This document shows, in pieces, positions 1 through 6,567 of a stretch of DNA of 46,827 nt; the stretch's first letter is position 1, and each line of letters opens with the position of its first letter. Made by a program: the position numbers and the translations under genes. Location: the NCBI RefSeq assembly GCF_003054555.1, contig NZ_CP026306.1, forward strand, positions 1 to 46,827, in the 5' to 3' direction. The stretch comes from Streptomyces lunaelactis. GTDB lineage: Bacteria; Actinomycetota; Actinomycetes; Streptomycetales; Streptomycetaceae. The notes under the pieces were generated by a model. The model was not told the DNA's origin and did not search any database. It saw nothing but the letters and a program-made list of their open reading frames with translations.

Positions 1-127
1 CGCCCGGACCCACAACGGCGACGTGAACATCAGCGCCACCCCGGCCTCCTCCGGCAAGCTCGCCGCCCGCACGCACAACGGCAACATCCACGTGCGCGGG
101 GCCTCCCACCTGGACCTCAAGACCTCC
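1..127. repeat. Terminal overlap, left copy (circle junction)
   Basis: Every base of 1-127 matches 46701-46827. The DUF4097-like reading frame passes through the join without a break. The overlap length is typical of a de Bruijn assembler closing a circle at k = 127, so this is one locus written twice, not a biological repeat. Confidence 0.96.
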
Positions 128-151
128 ACCCACAACGGCCGGGTCTGGTAG
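1..151 (+). CDS. DUF4097-like beta-repeat protein, C-terminal part
   Basis: This is the 3' end of the gene that begins at 46024; codons are in phase from base 2 and the stop TAG is at 149-151. Joined across the circle it encodes 275 aa. The tail shows the family's short repeat, with a THNG or HNG unit about every 15-20 residues (RTHNGDVN, RTHNGNIH, STHNGRVW), which fits stacked beta-strands as in DUF4097/DUF4098 proteins. There is no signal peptide or membrane helix, so it should be cytoplasmic unless anchored by a partner. The function of the family is unknown. See the entry at 46024 for the start and promoter. Confidence 0.85.
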   Translation, partial: ARTHNGDVNISATPASSGKLAARTHNGNIHVRGASHLDLKTSTHNGRVW

Positions 152-157
152 TTCCGC

Positions 158-202
158 CCCGGGGCGGCCGCCACAGTCGCCAAACTCACCGGCCGCCCCG
201 GG
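158..202 (+). terminator. Hairpin after the DUF4097 gene
   Basis: Perfect 13-bp inverted repeat (158-170 with 190-202) around a 19-nt loop, starting 7 bp after the stop codon and without a U-tract, as is usual in streptomycetes. The same 13-bp arms recur at 3152-3195. Because the next gene lies only 69 bp on in the same direction, it may attenuate rather than end transcription. Confidence 0.75.
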
Positions 203-270
203 CCTCCCAACCCGCTCCAAAGGAGCAGGGGGCAGAGACATCGTCCCTCGTATCCCACCTGGAGCCAGCC

Positions 271-513
271 ATGACACCGCGACCCGACGATCAGGCCCGC
301 ACCGAACTGCAGGACCTGGTCGCCAAGGCCAGCAAGCGCCGCGACGAAGAACACGAGCGCGTCGAGATCGAGTTCTGGCACGCGATCGACGCCCTGCAGG
401 GCAGCTACCACGGCGCTCAGCAGGACATCGCCGACGCCCTGAACGTCAAGCGCAACCAGATCCTGCGGCAGACCAAGCGCTACCGGTCCGCCGACCAGCC
501 TGCCGCCGACTGA
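271..513 (+). CDS. Small HTH-like protein
   Basis: An 80-aa charged, helical protein of unknown function. The N-terminal half (residues 10-35) is a Lys/Arg/Glu-rich amphipathic helix. Residues 46-70 (GAQQDIADALNVKRNQILRQ and following) read as a helix-turn-helix of the sigma-4 or resolvase kind: a first helix, the LNV turn, then a basic recognition helix. GGAG at 261-264 stands 6 nt before the ATG. It lies between two hairpins (158-202, 525-559). As the only small DNA-binding candidate in this operon, it could be the factor that recognises the operon's own promoter dyads, but that is inference. Confidence 0.7.
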   Translation: MTPRPDDQARTELQDLVAKASKRRDEEHERVEIEFWHAIDALQGSYHGAQQDIADALNVKRNQILRQTKRYRSADQPAAD

Positions 514-524
514 CCCCCCGGCCG

Positions 525-559
525 CCGTCCCGGCCCGGCTCCCTTCCGGGCCGGGACGG
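525..559 (+). terminator. Strong intergenic hairpin
   Basis: Perfect 14-bp stem (525-538 with 546-559) and a 7-nt CTCCCTT loop, placed between the HTH gene and the membrane-protein gene. It ends 32 bp before the next start codon, so it is either a terminator or an attenuator. Confidence 0.75.
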
Positions 560-591
560 CACCCGCCGGGAGACGCCCCGAGGAGGGCCCG

Positions 592-1251
592 ATGTACCAG
601 CTCCCCCCGGCTCCCGGCGAGATGCCGACGCCGACCACCCCGATGGACTTCCTGCGCACGCACCAGGCATACGTCGCCACCACCGTCTCCGCCGGCACCC
701 TGCTGCTGCTCGCCCGGGTCTGGAACGCGCAGGGCGCGCAGCACGACACCGGCGCCGCCGCCCTGATGATCGCGTTCGGTGCCGCCTCCGGCGCCCTCGC
801 CTTCCGTATGGACGACGCGACCGCGCAGGCGACCGCCGCCGGAGGGGCCCTGACCTTCGGCGCTCTCGCGGTCGCGGTCTACGCCGACCCGATCGCCCCA
901 TCCCTGATCATCTGGGCTGTCGCCCTGATCGCCTCCTGCATCCTGATCGGCCGCTCCCACCGCGAGGACCACCGCGAGGAGAAGACCCACCGCTACGACA
1001 TGGAGGCCCGCCGCCTCGAGCGCGGCGTCGACCTCTCCATCGCGCAGGTCTCAGCCCAGGCCCGGATCGAGGTCGCCCGCGAGCAGAGCGCCGCCGTCGC
1101 CGCGATCGAGGCGGCCATGGCCCACCGCGCCGCACTGAACAGCGGCGGCCACATCGACCCGGTGGCGATGCTCCGCGCCACCGGCCAGCTCCCCCAGCTC
1201 CCCCAGCTCTCCGTCGTCCACGACGACGACCGCGACCGCCGCACCGCCTGA
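592..1251 (+). CDS. Four-helix membrane protein with charged tail
   Basis: A 219-aa protein with four predicted transmembrane helices at about residues 26-43, 53-71, 82-98 and 103-120. A long charged, coiled-coil-like tail follows (121-195) and then a short repeat of the LPQLPQL type. AGGAGG at 581-586 stands 5 nt before the ATG. Membrane proteins of this layout are common on actinomycete conjugative plasmids, where spd-type proteins help intramycelial spread. I do not recognise a specific family, so a transfer role is a guess from context. The HEXXH gene follows after 16 bp, so the two are probably co-translated. Confidence 0.75.
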   Translation: MYQLPPAPGEMPTPTTPMDFLRTHQAYVATTVSAGTLLLLARVWNAQGAQHDTGAAALMIAFGAASGALAFRMDDATAQATAAGGALTFGALAVAVYADPIAPSLIIWAVALIASCILIGRSHREDHREEKTHRYDMEARRLERGVDLSIAQVSAQARIEVAREQSAAVAAIEAAMAHRAALNSGGHIDPVAMLRATGQLPQLPQLSVVHDDDRDRRTA

Positions 1252-1267
1252 GCAGGGAGACACCGAG

Positions 1268-1807
1268 ATGATCAGCGTCACCACTGAGAGCGTCTCCTTC
1301 GGCCACCGCAGCCTCGCCCGGCACGCCGCGCAGGTCGCCGAGCACGCCGCCCGGCTCATCCGCTCCGAGTTCGGCACCGTGCCCGACGTCCAGGTCCTCC
1401 TTTCCAGCCGCAGCGACGCCCTGGCCGACTACGTCCACCAGGCCAAGGTCGCGCTGCTGCCCGGAGCCGACCCGCGCGAGGTGGCGAAGCAACTGCGCTG
1501 GGAGCGCCGGGGCCTGCGCGGCAAGTACGGCGTCACCGAGCTGTCCGCCGGCGGCATCGTCCTCGGCGTCAACCTCGGCAAGGCCCGCACCGTCGCCGAC
1601 GTCAACGAGACGCTGACGCACGAGCTGGTGCACGGTCACCAGCTCTCCGGCCGCTCCGCCCGCGCCGAGCACCTCGCCTACCTGCGCTACGGGTTCGAGA
1701 TCGAGCCCCTGCCCCGGCGCAAGGTCCGCGCGTACGAGGCCCTGATGGACCGGCGCGAGTGCGAGGCCCGCGACGCCGAGCGCCTCGCCTCCCAGCTCCC
1801 CGCCTGA
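1268..1807 (+). CDS. HEXXH metallopeptidase-like protein
   Basis: A 179-aa soluble protein with a clear zincin signature, THELVHGHQL, at residues 117-126: H118 and H122 would bind zinc and E119 would act as general base. A plausible third ligand lies about 12 residues on (E134 or H135 in RAEHLAYL). There is no signal peptide, so it should act in the cytoplasm or beside the membrane protein encoded just upstream. The length is close to that of SprT-like or ImmA/IrrE-type minimal metalloproteases, but flanking motifs do not clearly match either. Substrate unknown. Proteases of this kind often cleave repressors, which would be notable in an operon rich in small regulators. Confidence 0.65.
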   Translation: MISVTTESVSFGHRSLARHAAQVAEHAARLIRSEFGTVPDVQVLLSSRSDALADYVHQAKVALLPGADPREVAKQLRWERRGLRGKYGVTELSAGGIVLGVNLGKARTVADVNETLTHELVHGHQLSGRSARAEHLAYLRYGFEIEPLPRRKVRAYEALMDRRECEARDAERLASQLPA

Positions 1808-1850
1808 ATCCGCACGCCACCCCATCGCATCGCTGAAGAGGAGAAACCTG

Positions 1851-2018
1851 ATGGCCAGCCAGAGGGCTTTGAATCCGCCGAAGGGCGAGTGCACGCAGTG
1901 CTGGTACCACGCTTACGCGTCCAAGGAGGCGCACAAGGGCCTCGGTCCCCGCGAGGACTGCCCGGCGTGCGTGGACCACATGAACAACGGCCACGGCAAC
2001 ATGATCGTAGGGGGCTGA
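1851..2018 (+). CDS. 55-aa zinc-ribbon-like protein
   Basis: A short gene with a strong ribosome-binding site (GAGGAG at 1838-1843, 7 nt before the ATG). The product has two CxxC pairs, C14-TQ-C17 and C37-PA-C40, separated by 19 residues, which is the spacing of a small zinc ribbon. A His/Asn/Gly-rich tail (HMNNGHGN) follows. It ends 2 bp before the next ATG, so the two are translationally linked. The function is unknown; a nucleic-acid or protein contact is the usual role of such ribbons. Confidence 0.75.
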   Translation: MASQRALNPPKGECTQCWYHAYASKEAHKGLGPREDCPACVDHMNNGHGNMIVGG

Positions 2019-2020
2019 CC

Positions 2021-2824
2021 ATGAAGCTTCCCTGGATGAGCCGCGCGGACAAGCGGCGCTGGCGCTCCACCGCCGGACTGAAGGACCTCGGCAGCTGCGT
2101 GGCGGCCTGGCTGATCGGCGACATCGCCAGCCAGCCCGGCTACCAGCCCCACTGCGGCCCCGACGAGGAGACCCAGCACCTCATCCCGGTGCTGGTCGCC
2201 GTCAACCGGCTCGGCTACGTCACCGACGGCTCCCAGCCCGGATTCGCCGGGTACGGCTACGACCACCACTGGTGGGAGCAGCGCGCCGCCGTCTCCGGTC
2301 TGGTCGACGACCCGCAGCTGCGCGACCGCCTGGTCGCCGCCGCCGAGTTAGCCGGCCTCACCGTCGTCCAGCACGACATGACGCCCCGTCGGCACGCCGA
2401 GGGCGTCCCCGTCACCCGCTCCCTGGGTCGCGTCTACACGGCGTTCGGCAGCTTCCTGCCCGTCCGTGACCTGCGCACGATCTGGCCGCCGCAGATCATC
2501 GGCCGCCGCGCCTTCGGCAAGGTCGCCGAAGCGTGGCAGCTCACGCTCATCGACCCCAAGTGGGGCCGCGACGACGTCCTGTGGGAGGCCCTGGCGGAAG
2601 TCGTCCGCCAGTACCGGCTCGAAGACGTCGAGCGGCAGGCCCGCAAGGCCCGCGAGGCGCTGACCCACGAGAACCTGTGCAGCCGCTACGCCAACCCGTT
2701 CCTGGCCCGCCCCCTGGTCAAGGAGTGGCACGAGAACCGGCTGAACGCGGCGATCGAGGAGGCGAAGCTCAGCGGCTGCACCGAGGCCGCCATCGCGCTG
2801 GTCGTCGGCTGCGAGTGCGACTGA
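2021..2824 (+). CDS. DUF6919-like protein
   Basis: A 267-aa soluble protein. The start at 2021 (MKLPWMSRADKRRWRS) is chosen over an upstream in-frame ATG because it follows the previous stop by 2 bp. The opening, with WRS then a LxDLG..VAAWL..DIASQPGY run, and the central histidine/aromatic patch (YGYDHHWWEQ) resemble a family I recall as DUF6919, which is frequent on Streptomyces replicons; no biochemical role is known. Codon 110 (2348-2350) is TTA, so translation should depend on the bldA tRNA and be favoured late in growth. Residues 120-150 (VQHDMTPRRH) are also well formed. Confidence 0.6.
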   Translation: MKLPWMSRADKRRWRSTAGLKDLGSCVAAWLIGDIASQPGYQPHCGPDEETQHLIPVLVAVNRLGYVTDGSQPGFAGYGYDHHWWEQRAAVSGLVDDPQLRDRLVAAAELAGLTVVQHDMTPRRHAEGVPVTRSLGRVYTAFGSFLPVRDLRTIWPPQIIGRRAFGKVAEAWQLTLIDPKWGRDDVLWEALAEVVRQYRLEDVERQARKAREALTHENLCSRYANPFLARPLVKEWHENRLNAAIEEAKLSGCTEAAIALVVGCECD

Positions 2825-2926
2825 TCTGTCCCTCCCCCGTGCTGACCGGCGCCCTCACGGGCCGGGCGGTGCGGGGGACCGGACAGCCCGGTACCCCGAC
2901 GAGATCAGACAGAGGAGGTGGACGCC

Positions 2927-3145
2927 ATGGCGTACTGGGAGATCAACATCCCCACCGTCGACGCAGACAAGCGGAGCGGCGTCCAGACGTTCACGTACAG
3001 CGCCGAGCGGTATCCGCTGCAGCTCCTGGCCAAGCGCCAGGCCCGCGCGGACGTCGCCAGCGCCGACGCCATCCGGCACCGCCGGGGCGCCGAGGCCAAG
3101 ACCGACGCCATAAAGGTCGTCTGGCACGAGACGTACGAGTTCTGA
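2927..3145 (+). CDS. Small hypothetical protein, 72 aa
   Basis: The product begins MAYWEINIPTVDADKRSG and ends WHETYEF. It is basic and probably a single small alpha/beta fold; I do not recognise it. AGGAGG at 2913-2918 is 8 nt from the ATG at 2927. A GTG at 2918 overlaps that ribosome-binding site and is rejected as the start. It stands about 100 bp after the DUF6919-like gene and 7 bp before a hairpin whose arms match those at 158-202, so it may be the last gene of its segment. Confidence 0.7.
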   Translation: MAYWEINIPTVDADKRSGVQTFTYSAERYPLQLLAKRQARADVASADAIRHRRGAEAKTDAIKVVWHETYEF

Positions 3146-3151
3146 GTTCGC

Positions 3152-3195
3152 CCCGGGGCGGCCGTCCTACGGCCAAGCAGACCGGCCGCCCCGGG
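3152..3195 (+). terminator. Hairpin with arms identical to 158-202
   Basis: Perfect 13-bp inverted repeat (3152-3164 with 3183-3195), 18-nt loop, same arm sequence as the hairpin after the DUF4097 gene and again 7 bp after a stop codon. It lies between the 72-aa gene and the GGDEF gene. Confidence 0.75.
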
Positions 3196-3231
3196 CCCAT
3201 CCATCCCGTACAAGACGAGACGGAGAACCCC

Positions 3232-3867
3232 ATGATGGCGCAATCGGAGCTCGCCTTACAGCTCCTGATCCCGCTCCTGGCGGGAGGGTGGGCGCTGCAC
3301 GCGCGCCGCCTCTACCAGCGTCTGCACCGCGTCCGCCGCGACCCGCTGACCGGGCTGCTGACCCGGGACGGCTGGAGCCGCGCCGCCAACCGCATCATCC
3401 GCCGGCACCGTGGCGCGACCGTTCTCCTTGCCGACCTCAACGGCTTCAAGGCGGTCAACGACCGGCACGGCCACGACGCGGGCGACGCCGTCCTCGTGGC
3501 CGCCGGCGAACGGCTCGCCGCCTGGTGCGGCAAGAACGACGTCGCCGGACGGCTCGGCGGAGACGAGTTCGTCGCGGTCCTCGCCGACGACGCCCGTCTG
3601 CCGGGCCGCCTCGCCGACCTGGCGGAGCTCCTGCGCCAGCCCGTCCACCACAACGGTCACGAGCTGCGTGTCGGCGCCTCCATCGGCGCGGCCCGGCTCG
3701 CCGAGCTGGACACCCCGACCCTGGCGGCCGCGCTCAAGGCCGCCGACAGCGCGATGTACCGGATCAAGGGGCGCACCCGAGGCGGCCGCCGCCTCCTGGT
3801 CCCGGCACTCGCAGCCGTCCGCCGCCTCCCGGTCTCGCTCGCCCACCGCTTCCGGCTCGCCGCGTAG
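3232..3867 (+). CDS. Membrane-anchored GGDEF diguanylate cyclase
   Basis: A 211-aa protein: one N-terminal transmembrane helix (about 7-24), a short basic linker, then a full GGDEF domain. Visible hallmarks are RDPLTGLL at 36-43, the metal-binding aspartate D68 in ADLNGFK, the HGHDAGD loop at 79-85 and the catalytic loop G109-G-D-E-F113. All active-site residues are present, so it should make c-di-GMP from two GTP at the membrane. The inhibitory RxxD site 5 residues before the loop is absent (GKND), which predicts no product inhibition. There is no sensor domain. Codon 9 (3256-3258) is TTA, tying its synthesis to bldA. GGAG precedes the first of two ATGs. In Streptomyces c-di-GMP acts through BldD, so a plasmid copy could influence host development. 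Confidence 0.9.
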   Translation: MMAQSELALQLLIPLLAGGWALHARRLYQRLHRVRRDPLTGLLTRDGWSRAANRIIRRHRGATVLLADLNGFKAVNDRHGHDAGDAVLVAAGERLAAWCGKNDVAGRLGGDEFVAVLADDARLPGRLADLAELLRQPVHHNGHELRVGASIGAARLAELDTPTLAAALKAADSAMYRIKGRTRGGRRLLVPALAAVRRLPVSLAHRFRLAA

Positions 3868-3872
3868 AAGCC

Positions 3873-3905
3873 CGACCCGGGCGCCCGCACAGGGCGCCCG
3901 GGTCG
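3873..3905 (+). terminator. Terminator of the GGDEF operon
   Basis: Perfect 14-bp stem (3873-3886 with 3892-3905) with a 5-nt GCACA loop, 5 bp after the stop codon. It separates operon A from the promoter of operon B. Confidence 0.85.
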
Positions 3906-3949
3906 TCGGCTCCGCCGCGTACCCGGTCTGAGCTGCACCCGAAGAAAAA

Positions 3950-4053
3950 GCATCCTCGAAAGATGCCAACCCCTAGAAATGCATCCTTCAAGGATGCATT
4001 ATTGATGTGTGGGGGTCACCCGGCCCCCCGCCTCTCCGATCAAGGAGTTCTGC
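3950..4053 (+). promoter_or_regulatory. Promoter, double operator and leader hairpin of operon B
   Basis: Two dyads of the form GCATC-N7-GATGC lie at 3950-3966 and 3981-3997, 31 bp apart centre to centre. The second fills the 17-bp spacer between a -35 TAGAAA (3974-3979) and a -10 CATTAT (3997-4002). Transcription should start near 4009. The leader folds GGGGGT-CACCCG-GCCCCC, then the ribosome-binding site AAGGAG (4041-4046) precedes the ATG at 4054. The same arrangement is found at 45921-46023 with only a few changes, so the two operons should be co-regulated. Confidence 0.8.
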
Positions 4054-4671
4054 ATGTCCGACCGCTTCCGCGCCATCGAGGGCCTGGCCCTGGTCGCCGC
4101 CCTCACCAGCGTCTTCGGCGAGATCCATCCTTTCTGCGACCAGGTCGTGCAGAACTCGCACGACGCGTCGACCAAGGGGATGCACGGCTCCCACCTGGTC
4201 TACGTCAACGACGGCTCCCCGGTGGAGGAGAACCCCTGGCGGACCGGGAAGGAGGGCCGCACCTGCACCGCCAGCGCCTACGGCCGCCGCTCGGTGACCC
4301 GGCACGTCGCCAGCTACACCGCCGTGCAGCTCGCCACCACCGTCGCCGTCACCCGCACCCTCGGCTACCGGGTCCCTGTCAGCGCTTTGCTGACGGGCGC
4401 CGCGATCAACGCGATCACACACGGCGTCATTGATCGCCGCGACCCGCTGCTCTGGCTTGCCGAGAAGGCGGGCAAGACCGGCTACATCAAGCACGCCACC
4501 GTCGTCCGCAAGGCCGGCGGCGAGGGCACCGAGTACCCCGAGCCCGTCCAGGACGTCTCCGGGCCCGGCACGGCGCTCATGGAAATCGACCAAGCCGTAC
4601 ACCGGGCGGTTGGCGTCGCCGCCGCCCTGGTCACCGCCTGGATCACCCTGCGCAAGGGCGGCCGCCGATGA
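4054..4671 (+). CDS. DUF3307-like membrane protein
   Basis: A 205-aa protein with hydrophobic stretches near residues 8-25, 88-122 and 183-200. Spaced polar residues inside or beside them (H84 in RHVASYT, H123 and D127 in ITHGVIDRR, D179-Q180 and H183 in IDQAVH) follow the pattern I know from DUF3307 integral membrane proteins, whose role is not established. The start at 4054 is fixed by AAGGAG at 4041-4046 and by the conserved leader. The stop overlaps the next start as ATGA. An intragenic copy of the GTCAGC-N5-GCTGAC site lies at 4378-4394 and uses unfavoured codons (GCT TTG) to spell it. Confidence 0.6.
   Translation: MSDRFRAIEGLALVAALTSVFGEIHPFCDQVVQNSHDASTKGMHGSHLVYVNDGSPVEENPWRTGKEGRTCTASAYGRRSVTRHVASYTAVQLATTVAVTRTLGYRVPVSALLTGAAINAITHGVIDRRDPLLWLAEKAGKTGYIKHATVVRKAGGEGTEYPEPVQDVSGPGTALMEIDQAVHRAVGVAAALVTAWITLRKGGRR
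4378..4394. promoter_or_regulatory. GTCAGC-N5-GCTGAC site (intragenic)
   Basis: Exact copy of the plasmid-wide palindrome (spacer GCTTT) inside the DUF3307-like gene. The codons GCT and TTG that build it are uncommon in this plasmid, which hints at selection for the site itself. Confidence 0.5.
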
Positions 4672-5150
4672 ACGCCCCGCAGCTGCCGCTGGATCAGGAG
4701 CTCGCGGCCGCCGTCGCCATCGTCCGCGTCGGCCTGGACCGCATCCGCGACGCCGCGTGCCGTACCGAGGCGGTCGGCCCCCACGCCGCCGCCCTCCAGG
4801 CCCTGTACGACCCGGCCAAGCCGGACGCCGGTGTGTTGGCATTCGTCGCCGACGTCATCGGCACCATCACGGTGTCGGTGACCGAGGTCGACCACGACGA
4901 CATCGAGCGCGTCACGGAGCTGCTGGACGAGGCCCAGGGCCGCGTCCAGGACAGCGCCGGCGGCCGCATCCGCCACGCCCTCGCCCTCCTGGAGCCGCTG
5001 CTGCAGCGGTGCGAGGAGTGCGGACAGCAGAAGCCGGACGTGGAGGTCATGGCCGACCCGTTCTCCACCGCGCTCTACCCGGAAGAGACCGACCACCGGC
5101 AGATCCCGCTGTGCCCGCCGTGCGCCACCAAGCGGTTCGAGGAGAGCTGA
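4668..5150 (+). CDS. Zinc-finger-like hypothetical protein
   Basis: A 160-aa mostly helical protein; the ATG overlaps the previous stop (ATGA). The C-terminus carries C115-EE-C118 and C149-PP-C152, two CxxC knuckles 30 residues apart that could bind one zinc. The gap between them holds an acidic loop with PEETDHRQIPLC. This looks like the tail of a small metal-binding adaptor. It lies 2 bp before the RapZ-C-like gene and is very likely made together with it. Function unknown; a nucleic-acid contact would suit the RapZ relationship of its neighbour, but that is inference. Confidence 0.7.
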   Translation: MNAPQLPLDQELAAAVAIVRVGLDRIRDAACRTEAVGPHAAALQALYDPAKPDAGVLAFVADVIGTITVSVTEVDHDDIERVTELLDEAQGRVQDSAGGRIRHALALLEPLLQRCEECGQQKPDVEVMADPFSTALYPEETDHRQIPLCPPCATKRFEES

Positions 5151-5152
5151 CC

Positions 5153-5920
5153 ATGCCCACCATCACGATCACCTCGTTCGGCACCGGCCACGTGGACGCC
5201 CCCTGGTCCGCCCGCCCGGTCGTCGTCGACACCAAGGCGCTGCGCAACCCTCCCGAGGACCCGGACGTACGCCGCCGGATGACGCAGCTGACCGGCCTGG
5301 ACCGCGACGTCGCCCACTACGTGATGACCACGCCGGGCGCCGAGCGGCTGGTGGAGGCCGCGCTGCTCGCCGTGTACGACCGGCTCATCGAGGACCAGGA
5401 CGCCGACGTCGACGTTCACGTCTCGTGCACCGGAGGCAGGCACCGCAGCGTCGCCGTCAGCGAAGAACTCGCCTCTCGCCTGCGCGCGTTGGACGCCGTG
5501 ACCGCCGACGTCCAGGTCGTCCACCGCCACATCGACCGCCCGATCCTGTTCCCCAGCGACATCCGGCGCAACAGCAACGGCCGCTACTGGGTGGTCAGCC
5601 ACCCCGAGACCGGCACCGCCACCCGGTTCTCCGAGAAGGCCGTGCACCACCTCATGAACGACATGCACGGCTGCATGGCGGGCGCCTGGATGTGGCGGTT
5701 CAGGCCGCTCGTGGTCCGCGCCCTGGTCTCCATCCCGGCGCCCATCACGTTCGTCCCGGACGACGCGGTGGAGATGGCCCGCGCGCTGCGGCAGATCGCC
5801 ACGACCCCGCACCTGTACCGGCAGAGCCTGCGGGAGCTCCCGGCCATGCTCGCGGCGCACGCCGACCGCGCGGTCGCCGCCGGCGAACTGTGGACCTGGG
5901 ACAAGGAGGCGACGGCATGA
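5153..5920 (+). CDS. RapZ C-terminal-domain-like protein
   Basis: A 255-aa protein whose residues 86-130 hold the core motif of the RapZ C-terminal domain: a beta-strand (DVDVHVS), then C92-TGGRHRSVAVSEELA, then a strand ending VVHRHIDRP. RapZ of enteric bacteria uses this domain to bind the small RNA GlmZ and phosphorylated sugar ligands; the N-terminal P-loop domain of full-length RapZ is missing here. The remaining 125 residues form an unrecognised C-terminal domain containing a WMWRF stretch. The ATG at 5153 follows the upstream stop by 2 bp. It is the centre of a four-gene co-translated operon under the promoter at 3950. Ligand or RNA partner unknown. Confidence 0.7.
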   Translation: MPTITITSFGTGHVDAPWSARPVVVDTKALRNPPEDPDVRRRMTQLTGLDRDVAHYVMTTPGAERLVEAALLAVYDRLIEDQDADVDVHVSCTGGRHRSVAVSEELASRLRALDAVTADVQVVHRHIDRPILFPSDIRRNSNGRYWVVSHPETGTATRFSEKAVHHLMNDMHGCMAGAWMWRFRPLVVRALVSIPAPITFVPDDAVEMARALRQIATTPHLYRQSLRELPAMLAAHADRAVAAGELWTWDKEATA

Positions 5921-6477
5921 GTTCGCGCACGGTGCTCACCCCGAAGACCGAGCCGGTCGGCGCCGACGGCTACACGCTGCGCGAGCGGTCGTGGAAGCGC
6001 GAGGCCGACAAGCACGTCCAGGCGCTCAACGTGATGCTCGCCGAGCGCGGTGCCCCGATCCGCTTCGGCTACCCGGCCCCGGTCGCCGTCCCGTTCGACG
6101 GACCCGGCCCGGACGAGGCGTACGCCGGGGCGCTGCCCCTGGACGACGAGCTCGCCGACGTCCTGGCGCTGTCCACCGCGCTCCTGCAGGCCGCCCGCAC
6201 CGGCACCGAGGACGTCGCGGACGAGCGGACGTTACTGCTCAAGCGGGCGGCGCTCACCGACCGGCTCGCCCTGGCCACCCCGCACGACACCACGGCGCAG
6301 AGCCGGGCGATCCGCGAGGCGCACATCCTGATGACGTTCGACGTCGTCCACCACACCGGCCGCGGCGAGTTCGCCGCCGACTCGATCGAGGCCGACGGGG
6401 CCGGCGGACCGCGTGCCTACGTCCGCCAGGAGTACGCGGCCTGGCACGTCCCGATCCCTCCGGGTGAGGGCATCTGA
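5917..6477 (+). CDS. Hypothetical partner of the RapZ-C-like protein
   Basis: A 186-aa soluble protein; the ATG overlaps the RapZ-C-like stop (ATGA), so the two are translationally coupled. The N-terminus is basic (RERSWKREADKHVQALN), the middle acidic and helical (LDDELADVLALSTALLQAA), and the C-terminus ends in YAAWHVPIPPGEGI. I do not recognise a family. Codon 106 (6232-6234) is TTA, so full synthesis should need the bldA tRNA; it is one of five genes on the plasmid with this feature. A strong terminator follows. Confidence 0.7.
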   Translation: MSSRTVLTPKTEPVGADGYTLRERSWKREADKHVQALNVMLAERGAPIRFGYPAPVAVPFDGPGPDEAYAGALPLDDELADVLALSTALLQAARTGTEDVADERTLLLKRAALTDRLALATPHDTTAQSRAIREAHILMTFDVVHHTGRGEFAADSIEADGAGGPRAYVRQEYAAWHVPIPPGEGI

Positions 6478-6514
6478 CCCGTTCGTCCCCGCACTGTCAC
6501 AGCCGCACGACACA

Positions 6515-6551
6515 GTGAAGCCGGGGCCGCGCTAATCGGCCCCGGCTTCAC
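6515..6551 (+). terminator. Terminator of operon B
   Basis: Perfect 15-bp stem (6515-6529 with 6537-6551) with a 7-nt CGCTAAT loop. It ends 16 bp before the next start codon. Confidence 0.85.
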
Positions 6552-6567
6552 CATGAAGGGAACCACG

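Noticed and set aside
1889..2020. Upstream start for the DUF6919-like gene
   Set aside because: It overlaps the 55-aa zinc-ribbon gene, which has a better ribosome-binding site, and the N-terminal family motif begins at the ATG at 2021.
4004..4053. c-di-GMP riboswitch before operon B
   Set aside because: The leader is about 45 nt with one small hairpin and lacks the GNRA tetraloop-receptor and three-way junction of c-di-GMP riboswitches. The link to the GGDEF gene is only by shared promoter.
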